In this document: positions 33,988 to 45,553 of the stretch, one piece after another
Layout: the number at the start of each line of letters is the position of its first letter
Numbering within the stretch: position 1 is the first letter of the stretch
Source of the DNA: Longimicrobium terrae
Lineage (GTDB): Bacteria > Gemmatimonadota > Gemmatimonadetes > Longimicrobiales > Longimicrobiaceae
NCBI RefSeq assembly: GCF_014202995.1
Contig: NZ_JACHIA010000025.1
Coordinates: forward strand, 1-64,000
Length of the DNA: 64,000 nt
Reading direction: 5' to 3'
Notes under the pieces: model-generated
Told to the model about the DNA's origin: nothing
The model's database searches: none
Seen by the model: the letters and a program-made list of their open reading frames with translations, nothing else
Translations under genes and position numbers: made by a program

Positions 33988-34968
33988 ATGCCACGCTCAG
34001 ACTTGCTTCTGAACCTAGTTCGTGCCGCCAGCCGGGGCGATCAACTCGCATTCCATAAAGTCTTGGAGGCCGTTGTAGCGGATGAGCGGCGGAAGCAGCA
34101 TCACGTATTAGCGGATCGCCTCGCGGAATACGTCGGTTCGAATGGGGTAGCGCGGCCTGCTCCATCGCGAGGGAGCGTGGTAGATGATCGGGTCCAAGGG
34201 CTGTTGTATGAGCAAACGCCTAAGCAGCGTTTCGATGACCTGATTCTCGCCGATACTGTTCGTACCGCGTGTATTGAGCTTGTCGAAGAGCAAAATCGCC
34301 GTGACCTGTTGCACTCCTATGGTTTGGATGCACGGAATCGGATACTACTCACTGGCCCTCCCGGCAATGGTAAGACATCCGTAGCCGAAGCATTTGCGAC
34401 TGAGCTAGCGGTTCCTCTTCTAACCGTACGTTATGAGGGTTTGATCGGAAGCTATTTAGGTGAAACTTCCGCGCGCTTAAAGCTGCTTTTCGATCATGTA
34501 CGTACTCAACACTGCGTACTGTTCTTCGACGAATTTGACACTGTTGGGAAAGAGCGGGGTGATCAGCACGAAACAGGGGAGATCAAGAGAGTAGTCAGTT
34601 CGCTACTTCTTCAGATTGATAGACTACCTCCTTACGTGATAGTTGTGACAGCGACCAACCATCCTGAGTTGCTTGATCGGGCAGTTTGGCGAAGATTTCA
34701 GCTGCGGATGAACTTCCCGCTCCCGACCCGCCAGCAACTTGAGCTCTGGTTTTGTAAGTTCGCGAAGGATTTTCCGTCTCCCCTGGGCTATGCGCCTCGC
34801 ACACTTGCAGATAAGCTGCACGGGCTTAGTTTCGCAGAAGTGGAAGAGTTTGGGAGCGATATCTTGCGGCGATACGTTCTTGCCCTTCCTGCGGCCGACA
34901 CTCCATCAATCATCCGTGAGCTTCTAGTGCAATGGAAGGCGCGGTCCATAGTTTATCCGTCCAAGTGA
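33988..34968 (+). CDS. ietA: AAA+ ATPase of an ietAS-type defence pair
   Basis: 326 residues. Walker A is GPPGNGKT (about residues 123-130) and Walker B is FFDEFD (179-184). A sensor-1 Asn lies in VTATNHPELLD and an arginine finger in WRRF. The region around VRYEGLIGSYLGETSARL matches classic AAA+ (ClpX/FtsH-like) proteins. The next gene, one base away, is a subtilisin-like protease. This gene pair is ietAS, known as a plasmid incompatibility locus and later shown to be an antiphage system. The ATPase would sense or remodel targets for the protease. G+C is low (34441-34500 is 26/60), which indicates transfer. Confidence 0.85.
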   Translation: MPRSDLLLNLVRAASRGDQLAFHKVLEAVVADERRKQHHVLADRLAEYVGSNGVARPAPSRGSVVDDRVQGLLYEQTPKQRFDDLILADTVRTACIELVEEQNRRDLLHSYGLDARNRILLTGPPGNGKTSVAEAFATELAVPLLTVRYEGLIGSYLGETSARLKLLFDHVRTQHCVLFFDEFDTVGKERGDQHETGEIKRVVSSLLLQIDRLPPYVIVVTATNHPELLDRAVWRRFQLRMNFPLPTRQQLELWFCKFAKDFPSPLGYAPRTLADKLHGLSFAEVEEFGSDILRRYVLALPAADTPSIIRELLVQWKARSIVYPSK

Positions 34969-34969
34969 T

Positions 34970-37568
34970 ATGCCTGCAAAGCCAATACTGATCTTTCCTG
35001 ACCCAGTGGTCGCTGCTAGACGCAACCGGAATCCCGGTCGCCCTACTGTGCAGTTTCCATCACCTCGCACGCAGAGGGATCGACTGCTTCCCCAGATTGA
35101 ACGGTTGGAACAAGCCTTCGCGGCTGCTCGCGATGTGGCTATGTTGGGGAATGCTCAAGGTGTGGAGCCCGAGAAGGTGCTCGTCCTGGAGACAGTCGGG
35201 CGAGTAGAAGATTTTTTTCGCGCTCTTAGGGGACTAGCTGGGTTAGAGTGGTTGACTGAATGGGACGAGTATGATATTCCGCCCGAGCCGGACCTGTTTT
35301 TCGATCGTGAAAAGCCGGACAAGCAGCTCAGTGGTCGGCTCTACTTGCTGATGTCGAATCAGCAAGGAATGCGTGACCTGTTATCTCTTTGGCAGAAGTT
35401 CCGAGTTAATCCGGAAGACCCTGGCTTTGCATGGGGTAAGGGTCGGTGGCGCAATATGTTCCTTCAACTCCGCGAGATTCGTCCGTGGGACTTCAACGAT
35501 CGGCTTTTTGAGACAGGTATAATCGAAGACTGGCAGGAGCGCTTAGCTGCCGGAGAAGAGCGGGTGAGAGTTGAGGTTGAGCTTTGGTTCCGGGGTAACC
35601 CACAGTTGCGACAGCGTGCGTCGAACAGCATCCGACAAGCTGCTGAAGAACTCGGCGGTGAGCTTATCTCGGAAGCCGTGATTGAAGGTATATCCTATCA
35701 CGCACTGCTGTTGGAACTTCCGATTGAGCAAGTCGGGACGTTGCTGGAGGGCGGAAATGCACGCTTGGCATATGCCGATCAGGTGATGTACTTCCGCCCG
35801 GTGGGTCAGTCTGCCGTGCCAGCTTTGGAAGGCGAACCCGCTTCGTCAGATGGGCCTGAAGGCGATGTAGATGTTGCTGGTAGCCCTGTGATAGCCCTTC
35901 TGGACGGACTGCCTTCTCGAAAACCACCAATGGCTTGCCGGTAGGCTGATCGTCGACGATCCAGACGGATGGGCTGATTCTTACGAGCCGGCGCGGAGGG
36001 TTCACGGTACGGCTATGGCTTCGCTCATCCTGCATGGTGATCTAGAATCACCCGAACCTCCCCTCGGCAGGCCTCTTTATACGCGGCCGATCATGCGTCC
36101 TGATCGGCGCGGCTGGTACAATGCAGGGGAATGCATCCCGGAGGATGTACTTCCTCTTGACCTCTTCCATCGCGCGGTTCGAAGACTGTATGAGAAGGAC
36201 GGCGATTTAGCTGGTGCGGCGCCGTCTGTACGCGTAATAAGTGTCTCGATCGGGGACCGCTCACGGCAGTTTGCCCTCACCATGAGTTCTTGGGCTCGCC
36301 TTCTGGACTACCTGGCGTGGAAGTATCAGATCTTGTTTATCGTTAGCGCCGGGAACCACGCCAGCGAAATTGTGCTCGATGTTCCCCGACGAGACTTCGA
36401 TGCCTTACGTGGTGATCCGCAACGTTTGGAATCCGAGGTTCTGAAGGCCATCGTTTCGGGCGGGTGGAATCGAAGGCTTTTATCACCAGCTGAGGCGCTC
36501 AACGCACTTACCGTGGGTGCGGTTCATGACGACGTTGCACCCGTACCAGCTGTGGCGCACCGTACCAACCCGTATGTTACTGCTGGGCTACCAAGCCCAT
36601 TCAACGCCACAGGTCCGGGATTCAGACGTTCAATGAAGCCCGAGGTGCTGTTTGCGGGCGGCCGGCAACTTTATAAGGAAAAGCCCGGAAATACGCACGC
36701 TGATTGCACTTTGGTGATCGACCAAGCGATCCTCGCTCCGGGTCACAAAGTCGCCACTCCGGGGCGACGCCCCGGGGACGTTACTGCTACAATTTACATG
36801 CGCGGCACCAGCAACGCGACCGCGCTTGCAGCCCGAACGGCGGGCTTGATTCACGATGTGTTGGACTCACTGCGAGAGGATACTCCGGAACAGGGGCTCG
36901 AGGACCGATTCACGGCTGTTCTATTGAAGGCACTGCTTGTCCACGGCGCACGTTGGGGCGCCAGTGCCGACGCTCTTCGGAGGTCACTTGGAACGGATAA
37001 GGATCTTCTCGCGCGCCTCCTAGGATACGGTCGACCCGATCCAACGCGAGTGTTCGAGTGCACCGATTTCAGGGGCACACTCATAGGCGCCAGTATGATT
37101 GGGGACGGCCAAGCCCACCGATACTCGGTGCCGCTTCTTCCGTCTCTCAGTGGACGCGCCGAGTGGCGCGCTCTGACTGTCACGCTCGCGTGGCTGAGCC
37201 CGGTAAACCACAAACACCGTGCATACAGGGGCGCCTCGCTGTGGTTCGAACCCTACGGGGCAGTTCGGGGGGATGGTGCATATGACGAGATGCTGAGCTT
37301 GGCGCGGACAGATGCCCCGTGGCAGTCAGTGAGGCGTGGTACGCTTCAGCATGAGGTTTTCGATGGCGCGCAAGCTACCGGCTTCGTTGATGGCGACGAG
37401 TTGAAGATCCAAGTCAACTGCGCAGCCGAGGCCGGTAGGCTCGACGTCCCTGTGCCATATGCTATTGCGGTGACGTTAGAAGTTGCACCAGAGGTTCAGA
37501 TTCCAATCTATCAAGAGATCCGAGATCGAATCCGCGCCCGGGTCGCCGTGGGTGTAAGGACAACTTGA
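34970..37568 (+). pseudogene. ietS: Subtilisin-like protease of an ietAS-type pair, frameshifted
   Basis: An S8-family serine protease of about 865 residues if one frame break is repaired. The first part (34970 to about 35914) is a 315-residue N-terminal region ending with the catalytic Asp in ALLDGLP (codon 35903-35905). The frame then runs into TAG. In the neighbouring frame the family sequence continues at once as LENHQWLAGRLIVDD, with catalytic His in VHGTAMASL (36003-36005) and Ser in RGTSNATALAAR (36810-36812). Removing one T near 35914 restores the reading. All triad residues are kept, and no other lesion is visible, so the break is recent or a sequencing error. It follows ietA by one base. 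Confidence 0.85.
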
Positions 37569-37640
37569 ACGCGAGTTGGCTAGCGGGGCTTTCTAATCTT
37601 GTGGGCTCCCGTCATTGAACTCGCCCGGTAGCGCGGAAAC

Positions 37641-37896
37641 GTCTTTCCCCCCGCCGTCCCGCATCCTATATTCCCGCCCCGACCGACAGCTTGTTCGGCA
37701 CCCGCGCGCCGGCCCGTTCCTCACCGGAACCGGTCGGCGCTCGCGCAGCGCCCACACCGCACTGTAGCGATAGATCCTAGGCGCACCGAACTGCAGAGCA
37801 TCCTGATCCTGGGTTCCGGGCCCATCCATCGGTCAGGCGGCCGAATTCGACTATTCGGGCACGCAGGCCGTCCGCGCGCAAAAGGGAGAGGGGTAG
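37641..37896 (+). pseudogene. Copy 1 of the carB leader with a decayed carB 5' end
   Basis: This 256-base stretch matches the DNA around the start of intact carB (40737-40994). The core 37669-37750 differs from 40766-40847 at two of 82 positions. Downstream, about 40 codons of carB can be followed (CTGCAGAGCATCCTGATCCT and GAATTCGACTATTCGGGC are identical), but the start ATG is lost (ATAGATCCTAGG against ATAGATGCCCAAG) and small indels break the frame. It ends exactly where the minus-strand nuclease-like gene region begins. It marks the right border of the ietAS module. Confidence 0.9.
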
Positions 37897-37910
37897 TCTT
37901 CTCGTGGCCT

Positions 37911-38420
37911 TCACTTCACGAGCCAGCGAACCCTGCCGAGGTCTGACCGACTGCAGATTACCGGGTGCGGGTCGATGGGCTTGGTAATCTGTTTCAACCT
38001 CTGGAGCACGTCTGCCGCATCTACGGCGCGGGGAAACAGCTTCGATGGCCGGGCGGTCTGCTCAAGGTGCAGTACGATTCGTAATCCATGAGCCCGTAGC
38101 GCCTTGTCGGCGAACGATTTCTCGTCGTCGTCGTTGGCGTTGAACCGAGCTGCGGCTAGTACAGCGAGGGAATCCCGCACTTTCAACGCGAACTCCTCCG
38201 CAAGCGGCAGAACCTTCTCTCGCGTTCGTTGTCGGAAATCTTTCACCTCGATCAACCACAAGCAGCGGCCTTGCGGCTCCGAGGCCACAATGTCAACGGA
38301 CTTCGTACCCCCGCCGACATTGGTAAACTGGTTCCGATAGAAGCTCCAGCCGTCGAGCTTAGACACGGCCCACTCTGCCGGAAACTCGAATGTGAGATCT
38401 CCCTCCGTAATGTCGGGCAT
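37911..38420 (-). CDS. Small PD-(D/E)XK-like nuclease, partner of AAA ATPase
   Basis: 169 residues. Residues 43-60 show a PD-(D/E)XK-like core: Asp43 in KSVDIVAS, then Glu58 and Lys60 in LWLIEVKDF on a hydrophobic strand, followed by a basic helix (RQRTREKV). This is the layout of many DNA-cleaving immunity effectors; the assignment is by motif only. Its ATG overlaps the TGA of the ATPase gene (ATGA), so the two are translationally coupled. A C-terminal region (VLQRLKQITKPIDPHPV) has no known match. The likely role is nucleic-acid cleavage triggered by the ATPase. Confidence 0.65.
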   Translation of the reverse strand: MPDITEGDLTFEFPAEWAVSKLDGWSFYRNQFTNVGGGTKSVDIVASEPQGRCLWLIEVKDFRQRTREKVLPLAEEFALKVRDSLAVLAAARFNANDDDEKSFADKALRAHGLRIVLHLEQTARPSKLFPRAVDAADVLQRLKQITKPIDPHPVICSRSDLGRVRWLVK

Positions 38421-39475
38421 CAGGATCCCTCGGCAGCCAGATAGCGATCTGATTGTGCCAATTCTTCCTGAAGGGCATCGATCTCACCGATATCGTCCAC
38501 GCTCATTCCCTGATCTACCCGCACACCATCCCTGCCCCGGTGCAGCCCGAAGAAGCACCTCGGCGTCGTTGCGAACTGGGGGGAATTCAGCAGGATGTCC
38601 AGCTCACGCATGAGAAACAGACTGTGGCTGGCAACAAAGACCTGTACGCCACCCGCGGCCAAGTGAAGTATGGTGCGAGCGATTCCTTTGATCACCTTGG
38701 GGTTCAGGTTGGCTTCCGGCTCGTCCCAGAAAAGGAGACCGCGGTCCACCAGCGAGCCCGTAGCGATCAGGCGCGCAACCATCGCCAGCTTCCGAAGCCC
38801 CTCCGCCACAAGGTGCATCTCCATATTCACCCCGCCAGCGTTCAGGTAGAACCGTCCCGCTTCGTCCATCTCAACTTTCCCGCCCATTACCTGCTCCAGC
38901 GGTTCCAACAACTCACGAATTCGTTTTTCTCGTGGTCCGCGGGCGAGGGGCGCGCCCAGAAGGATGCTCGTGTCACGCCACGTCGCTTCAAACGGCAGGC
39001 GAACGGTCTCGTAGATGGAAACGAACCCCGGTGCTAACGTTAGAAGTTCGCGCGTAGGGAGGTACACAGGTAGCTCGTCAATCCATCCTGAAGGCAAGCG
39101 CCTGACTGAGACTTCTGCTTTGCTGGTCGTGTTGAAGGCGAACTCTAACCCGTCGACAGGGTTGTCGAATACGCACGAAACCTCACACCTCTGCCGTCCA
39201 CGCCGATCTCTGCGAGCTAACCGTCCTAGTTCATCCGGCCGGAACACGGCCGTCAGTTTGTCTGCAATCGCGAACTGTAGTTGTCCCTTGACTGCGGGGC
39301 CCGTGTCTATGTCCCGTCCCCCGCGCGCGGTGACATACGCAAGCGAATACGCGAGCTTCAAAAGATGCGTCTTGCCCGTCCCGTTCTCCCCGACGAGCAT
39401 GTTCAGTCCGGGTGCGAAGTTCAGGTCAGCCGCTTTGAACGCTGTGAAGTTGCTCAGTGTCAGTGAACGAATCAC
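38420..39475 (-). CDS. OLD-like AAA ATPase of a two-gene module
   Basis: 351 residues. The N-terminus MIRSLTLSNFTAFKAADLNF and Walker A GENGTGKT (residues 29-36) are typical of RecF/OLD-like AAA_15/AAA_21 ATPases. Walker B is LLFWDEPEANLNP near residue 250, and the switch His is in FVASHSLFLM. There is no TOPRIM domain, unlike full OLD proteins and GajA. The nuclease-like function seems to lie in the coupled downstream gene. The pattern recalls Septu (ATPase plus HNH) and PARIS (ATPase plus TOPRIM), but with a PD-(D/E)XK-like partner. The promoter should lie in 39476-39640. Confidence 0.8.
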   Translation of the reverse strand: MIRSLTLSNFTAFKAADLNFAPGLNMLVGENGTGKTHLLKLAYSLAYVTARGGRDIDTGPAVKGQLQFAIADKLTAVFRPDELGRLARRDRRGRQRCEVSCVFDNPVDGLEFAFNTTSKAEVSVRRLPSGWIDELPVYLPTRELLTLAPGFVSIYETVRLPFEATWRDTSILLGAPLARGPREKRIRELLEPLEQVMGGKVEMDEAGRFYLNAGGVNMEMHLVAEGLRKLAMVARLIATGSLVDRGLLFWDEPEANLNPKVIKGIARTILHLAAGGVQVFVASHSLFLMRELDILLNSPQFATTPRCFFGLHRGRDGVRVDQGMSVDDIGEIDALQEELAQSDRYLAAEGS

Positions 39476-39641
39476 CGGAACCGCTCCTTACGCCGTGGGG
39501 GATTCGCGCTGGATGAGCGCGGGTCCGACAAAGACCGGGTACAACCTAACGAATTCACGCGAATCCACCATGTGGGGCTCGCCTCCTGCTCTGCATCTGC
39601 TCAGCACCCGCTCTTCTTCCCTCAGCGGCGTAGCCGTCCCA

Positions 39642-39723
39642 TATTCCCGCCCCGACCGACAGCTTGTTCGGCACCCGCGCGCCGGCCCGTTCCTCACCGG
39701 AACCGGCCGGCGCTCGCACAGCG
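39642..39723 (+). repeat. Copy 2 of the carB leader repeat
   Basis: 82 bases identical to 40766-40847, the leader just before carB. It contains the conserved hairpin with nine-base arms GCGCCGGCC and GGCCGGCGC. No carB codons follow here; the match stops after CACAGCG. It lies between the ATPase-nuclease pair and the DUF2752/TM2 pair, as a border between two modules. Confidence 0.95.
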
Positions 39724-39782
39724 CCCGCGGCTCGGTGGAGGGTGAGGCGGGCCGCGGGGATGGCGACTCCTACTGGTCGATG

Positions 39783-39832
39783 AAACAAAGCTGGCCGCCA
39801 CACCCAACCGGGCGTGGCGGCCAGCTTTGTTT
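39783..39832. terminator. Bidirectional-looking terminator after the TM2 gene
   Basis: A long inverted repeat (AAACAAAGCTGGCCGCCAC near 39783 and its complement ending near 39832) is flanked by A-rich and T-rich ends. It follows the stop of the minus-strand TM2 gene and could stop transcription from either side. Confidence 0.85.
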
Positions 39833-39848
39833 TGTAGCAGGCGGCGCG

Positions 39849-40181
39849 TTAGCTGCCGGACGGGAGCGTGGCCGCCGAGTGCCCCACACTGAGGGCGTCG
39901 ATGATCTCCTTGGCCTTCTGCCGGTTGTAGTCGTCGGCGCGGGAGGAGGCGGTGAAGACGTCGATCAGCCACCAGATGCCGCACAGCCCGCCGGTGATGA
40001 GCTTTACGACCCCCAGCCCGATGTCGCCCAGCCAGATCCGGTCATACAGAAAGAGCGCCAGGATCGTGGCGGTCCCGCGGTCCTTTTTTTCCGAGCCGAA
40101 CTGCGATTGAAAGATCAGCTTCTTGGAGTCGTCGAGATTCTTGACGAGTTGCGCGAGTTCCGCGGCGCCGAGTTCAGCCAT
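39849..40181 (-). CDS. TM2-domain membrane protein
   Basis: 110 residues. After a polar N-terminus (AAELAQLVKNLDDSKKLIF), a two-helix TM2 region follows: ATILALFLYDRIWLGDIGLG, then VKLITGGLCGIWWLIDVF. The Asp-containing turn between the helices is typical of TM2. The C-terminus is charged (RADDYNRQKAKEII). TM2 proteins are small inner-membrane proteins of unclear function. Its start lies inside the 3' end of the DUF2752 gene (67-base overlap), so the two are probably co-expressed. Confidence 0.8.
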   Translation of the reverse strand: MAELGAAELAQLVKNLDDSKKLIFQSQFGSEKKDRGTATILALFLYDRIWLGDIGLGVVKLITGGLCGIWWLIDVFTASSRADDYNRQKAKEIIDALSVGHSAATLPSGS

Positions 40182-40432
40182 GATGTGCCTTTCAGAATGG
40201 TGGGTGCGAATACTTGAATGAATGACCAGATCGCGATCGCCCAGAGCGGAAGCACCAGCCAGTTCATGGCGAGCGCCTCGCGGATGGAGCCACGCAGGAA
40301 CAACGCGTTCGCTCGTGAAAGCCCGCAACCGGGGCAGGGAAACCCGAGCAGAAGGCGCCACAGGCAGGGCAGTGCACCGCCCGCGGCGAAAGGGGTCGCC
40401 GCCCAGCCGTACACGATCAGGCCGGGGAGCAT
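40115..40432 (-). CDS. DUF2752 membrane protein
   Basis: 105 residues from ATG 40432. The DUF2752 core is clear: CLWRLLLGFPCPGCGLSRA with the CPxCGxxRA motif, then a second helix (WLVLPLWAIAIWSFIQVF). An in-frame ATG at 40627 would add 65 Arg/Pro-rich residues of low quality, so the shorter form is preferred. Family members are two- or three-helix membrane proteins often beside TM2 proteins, as here. Function unknown. The C-terminal 25 codons overlap the TM2 gene in another frame and may be a poorly conserved tail. Confidence 0.75.
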   Translation of the reverse strand: MLPGLIVYGWAATPFAAGGALPCLWRLLLGFPCPGCGLSRANALFLRGSIREALAMNWLVLPLWAIAIWSFIQVFAPTILKGTSWLNSAPRNSRNSSRISTTPRS

Positions 40433-40736
40433 GGCCGTGCGGATGGAGAGTGGCGAAACCCTCCGGCCACTGGGCGCATCCAGATGTCTCGGAGGTGCTC
40501 GGGCGGCCGGGCACTCCGTCGTGTGACACGCCCCACGCCGCAAGCCGGTGCGAACTCCTGACCCGCGCGGCAGCTGCGCCTGCCCCGGACCTCGGTTGAG
40601 CCCTCTTTCTCCCGTTGTGCTGGTCATGACGGAATCCTTCTCTGCTCGGAGACGGGGGCGCGTAAGCGCAGAGGAGAACCGTGTCTTGCGGCCTCATTTC
40701 TTTTGTAGGACAGGCGCGTCGCTTTTCACGCCCGAC

Positions 40737-40866
40737 GTCCTTTCCCGGCCCGCATCCTCTCCCTATATTCCCGCCCCGACCGACAGCTTGTTCGGCACCC
40801 GCGCGCCGGCCCGTTCCTCACCGGAACCGGCCGGCGCTCGCACAGCGACCACGCCCCACTGTAGCG
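40737..40866 (+). promoter_or_regulatory. carB leader (native copy of the 82-base repeat)
   Basis: Upstream region of carB. 40766-40847 is the third copy of the repeat found at 37669 and 39642. It contains a hairpin with arms GCGCCGGCC (40803-40811) and GGCCGGCGC (40829-40837). In copy 1 a C-to-T change still allows a G-U pair. Conservation of the hairpin suggests an RNA structure in the 5' leader, possibly an attenuator or stability element of carB. TATATT at 40764-40769 at the upstream edge may be part of the promoter. Confidence 0.65.
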
Positions 40867-40870
40867 ATAG

Positions 40871-44110
<3,240 letters not shown>

Positions 44111-44176
44111 AGCCGCACCTGTCCGACACCTCGCCGGACGCGCAGCCCTGACACCTTGGTGTCGGGTTCTGAATCG

Positions 44177-44220
44177 ACGGCGGGCCCGCATCGTGTGATG
44201 CGGGCCCGCCGTTTCTTTTC
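44177..44220 (+). terminator. carB terminator
   Basis: Perfect 16-base arms (44177-44192 and 44197-44212) around a GTGT loop, followed by TTCTTTTC. Confidence 0.95.
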
Positions 44221-44324
44221 TCTGATCGTGCGCCCGATCGCACGCGCGCACCGCCGGCTGCGCGAGCGGAATGCCCGTACGGCTGCTCTGGTCAGCCCGG
44301 GTCCTCTCCGTACGACCTGGTTGG

Positions 44325-44402
44325 TCAGCGGATCAGGTTGAGGATCGAATCCAGCTTGGACGTATCGACGGTGAGCAGTACGATGATGAGTTCTGCGAGC
44401 AT
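44325..44402 (-). CDS. Possible 25-residue hydrophobic peptide
   Basis: A small gene: MLAELIIVLLTVDTSKLDSI, then LNLIR and TGA. GAAAGGT is placed eight bases before the ATG, a usable ribosome site. The N-terminal half is a hydrophobic helix and the second half is amphipathic, as in membrane-acting type-I toxins or small regulatory peptides. Evidence is limited to the frame, ribosome site and composition. It lies in a 545-base gap between the carB terminator and a SRPBCC gene. Confidence 0.4.
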   Translation of the reverse strand: MLAELIIVLLTVDTSKLDSILNLIR

Positions 44403-44655
44403 GGGAGTACCTTTCATTGAGAGGGTGCGTGGCGCGCGGCCGGAGCGCAGTCTTGAGAGAGGTGGGCTGCGTCTTCAACCGTTTGCACGTCGGGCGCTGA
44501 ATGGCGCCGATCTCCGGCGTCATCGAGGGCCCGCGACCAAGATGCACGGACAATGGTTCATCACGCAAACTGTCGGGACAGGTGCGTTCGTCACGTGATG
44601 ACGACGCGCAGTCATTCCGACAACTCGCCAAACGCCAGCCTGCCGCGATTCCATC

Positions 44656-45147
44656 ATGATCGTCATCCACCTCTCCATACAGATCGATGCGCCGGTTGAG
44701 CGCGTGTTCGACCTGGCGCGCAGCATCGATTTCCACAGCCGCTCGCTGGCGCACACGGACGAGCAGGCGGTCGCGGGGCGCACGTCGGGGCTGATCGGCC
44801 TCGGCGAGACGGTGACGTGGCCCGCGCGGCATCTGGGCGTGCGCCAGCACCTGACCGCGCAGATCACCGCGTTCGACCGTCCGAAGTTCTTTCAGGACAC
44901 GATGGTGCACGGCGCCTTCGCGTGGATGCAGCATGACCACGCGTTCGCGCCCGGCCCGCGCGGCGGCACCGTGATGCGCGATGTGCTTCGGTTCGCCGCG
45001 CCGCTCGGTGTCCTGGGCCGCATCGCCGAACGCGCCCTGCTGCGGCGCTACATGACGCGCTTTCTGCAGGTGCGCAACGCGGAGTTGAAGCGCGTCGCAG
45101 AGTCCGATCGGTGGCGGGAATTTCTTGTCACGGAGGCGTCGGCGTAA
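44656..45147 (+). CDS. SRPBCC-family ligand-binding protein
   Basis: 163 residues. The helix-grip start is typical: IHLSIQIDAPVERVFDLARS, followed by SGLIGLGETVTWPARHLG and VMRDVLRFAAPLGVLGRIAE. SRPBCC proteins bind hydrophobic ligands in a deep pocket and act as cyclases, dehydratases or carriers. No catalytic residue can be assigned. The final helix ends in LLRRYMTRFLQVRNAELKRV, as in many single-domain members. No operon partner is evident. Confidence 0.85.
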   Translation: MIVIHLSIQIDAPVERVFDLARSIDFHSRSLAHTDEQAVAGRTSGLIGLGETVTWPARHLGVRQHLTAQITAFDRPKFFQDTMVHGAFAWMQHDHAFAPGPRGGTVMRDVLRFAAPLGVLGRIAERALLRRYMTRFLQVRNAELKRVAESDRWREFLVTEASA

Positions 45148-45266
45148 CCCTGCGCGACAGCGTTCCCTGTGCCAGCGGTGGCGGGAGATATTGATTGTGC
45201 GTGGCGCGACGTCCGGCCATATTTGCGGAAGCAATGTGGACGGACTACCCACCACGACATCTGCTG

Positions 45267-45550
45267 ATGCTGACCGTCAAGGAAGCCTTTTCACGGCGCG
45301 AAACTGGGTGATTGGCGAGCACCCGGAAGGCGGGTTGAACGATCTCCGGCTTGAGGAGGTGGAATTATCTGATGGTGAGCAGACATGGCACATCACTCTC
45401 GGCTGGCTGGAATCCGCCGTGCACGAGCGCGCGTCGGCCGCCGCGCCGCACCGCGAAGTTCACGCATCGCCGCGAGTGTACAGAACCATCGATGTGGATG
45501 CCGGTTCAGGCGTGGTGAAAGCCATGCACATCCGGAGTCTGGCGGCCTGA
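45267..45550 (+). pseudogene. Small protein gene, frameshifted, unknown function
   Basis: From ATG 45267 the frame reads MLTVKEAFSR and then meets TGA. From about 45296 the neighbouring frame reads ARNWVIGEHPEGG and then LRLEEVELSDGEQTWHITLGW, ending PRVYRTIDVDAGSGVVKAMH and a stop at 45550. Adding one G at 45295 joins both into a protein of about 94 residues whose strand pattern (EEVELS, TWHITLGW, VYRTIDVDAGSGVV) is coherent. I recall similar small proteins in Longimicrobium-like genomes without a function. The start could also be an in-frame ATG at 45234. Confidence 0.55.
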
Positions 45551-45553
45551 CCA

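Noticed and set aside
37641-37896. Second functional carB gene.
   Set aside because: Only about 40 codons, start codon lost and frame broken; it is a remnant.
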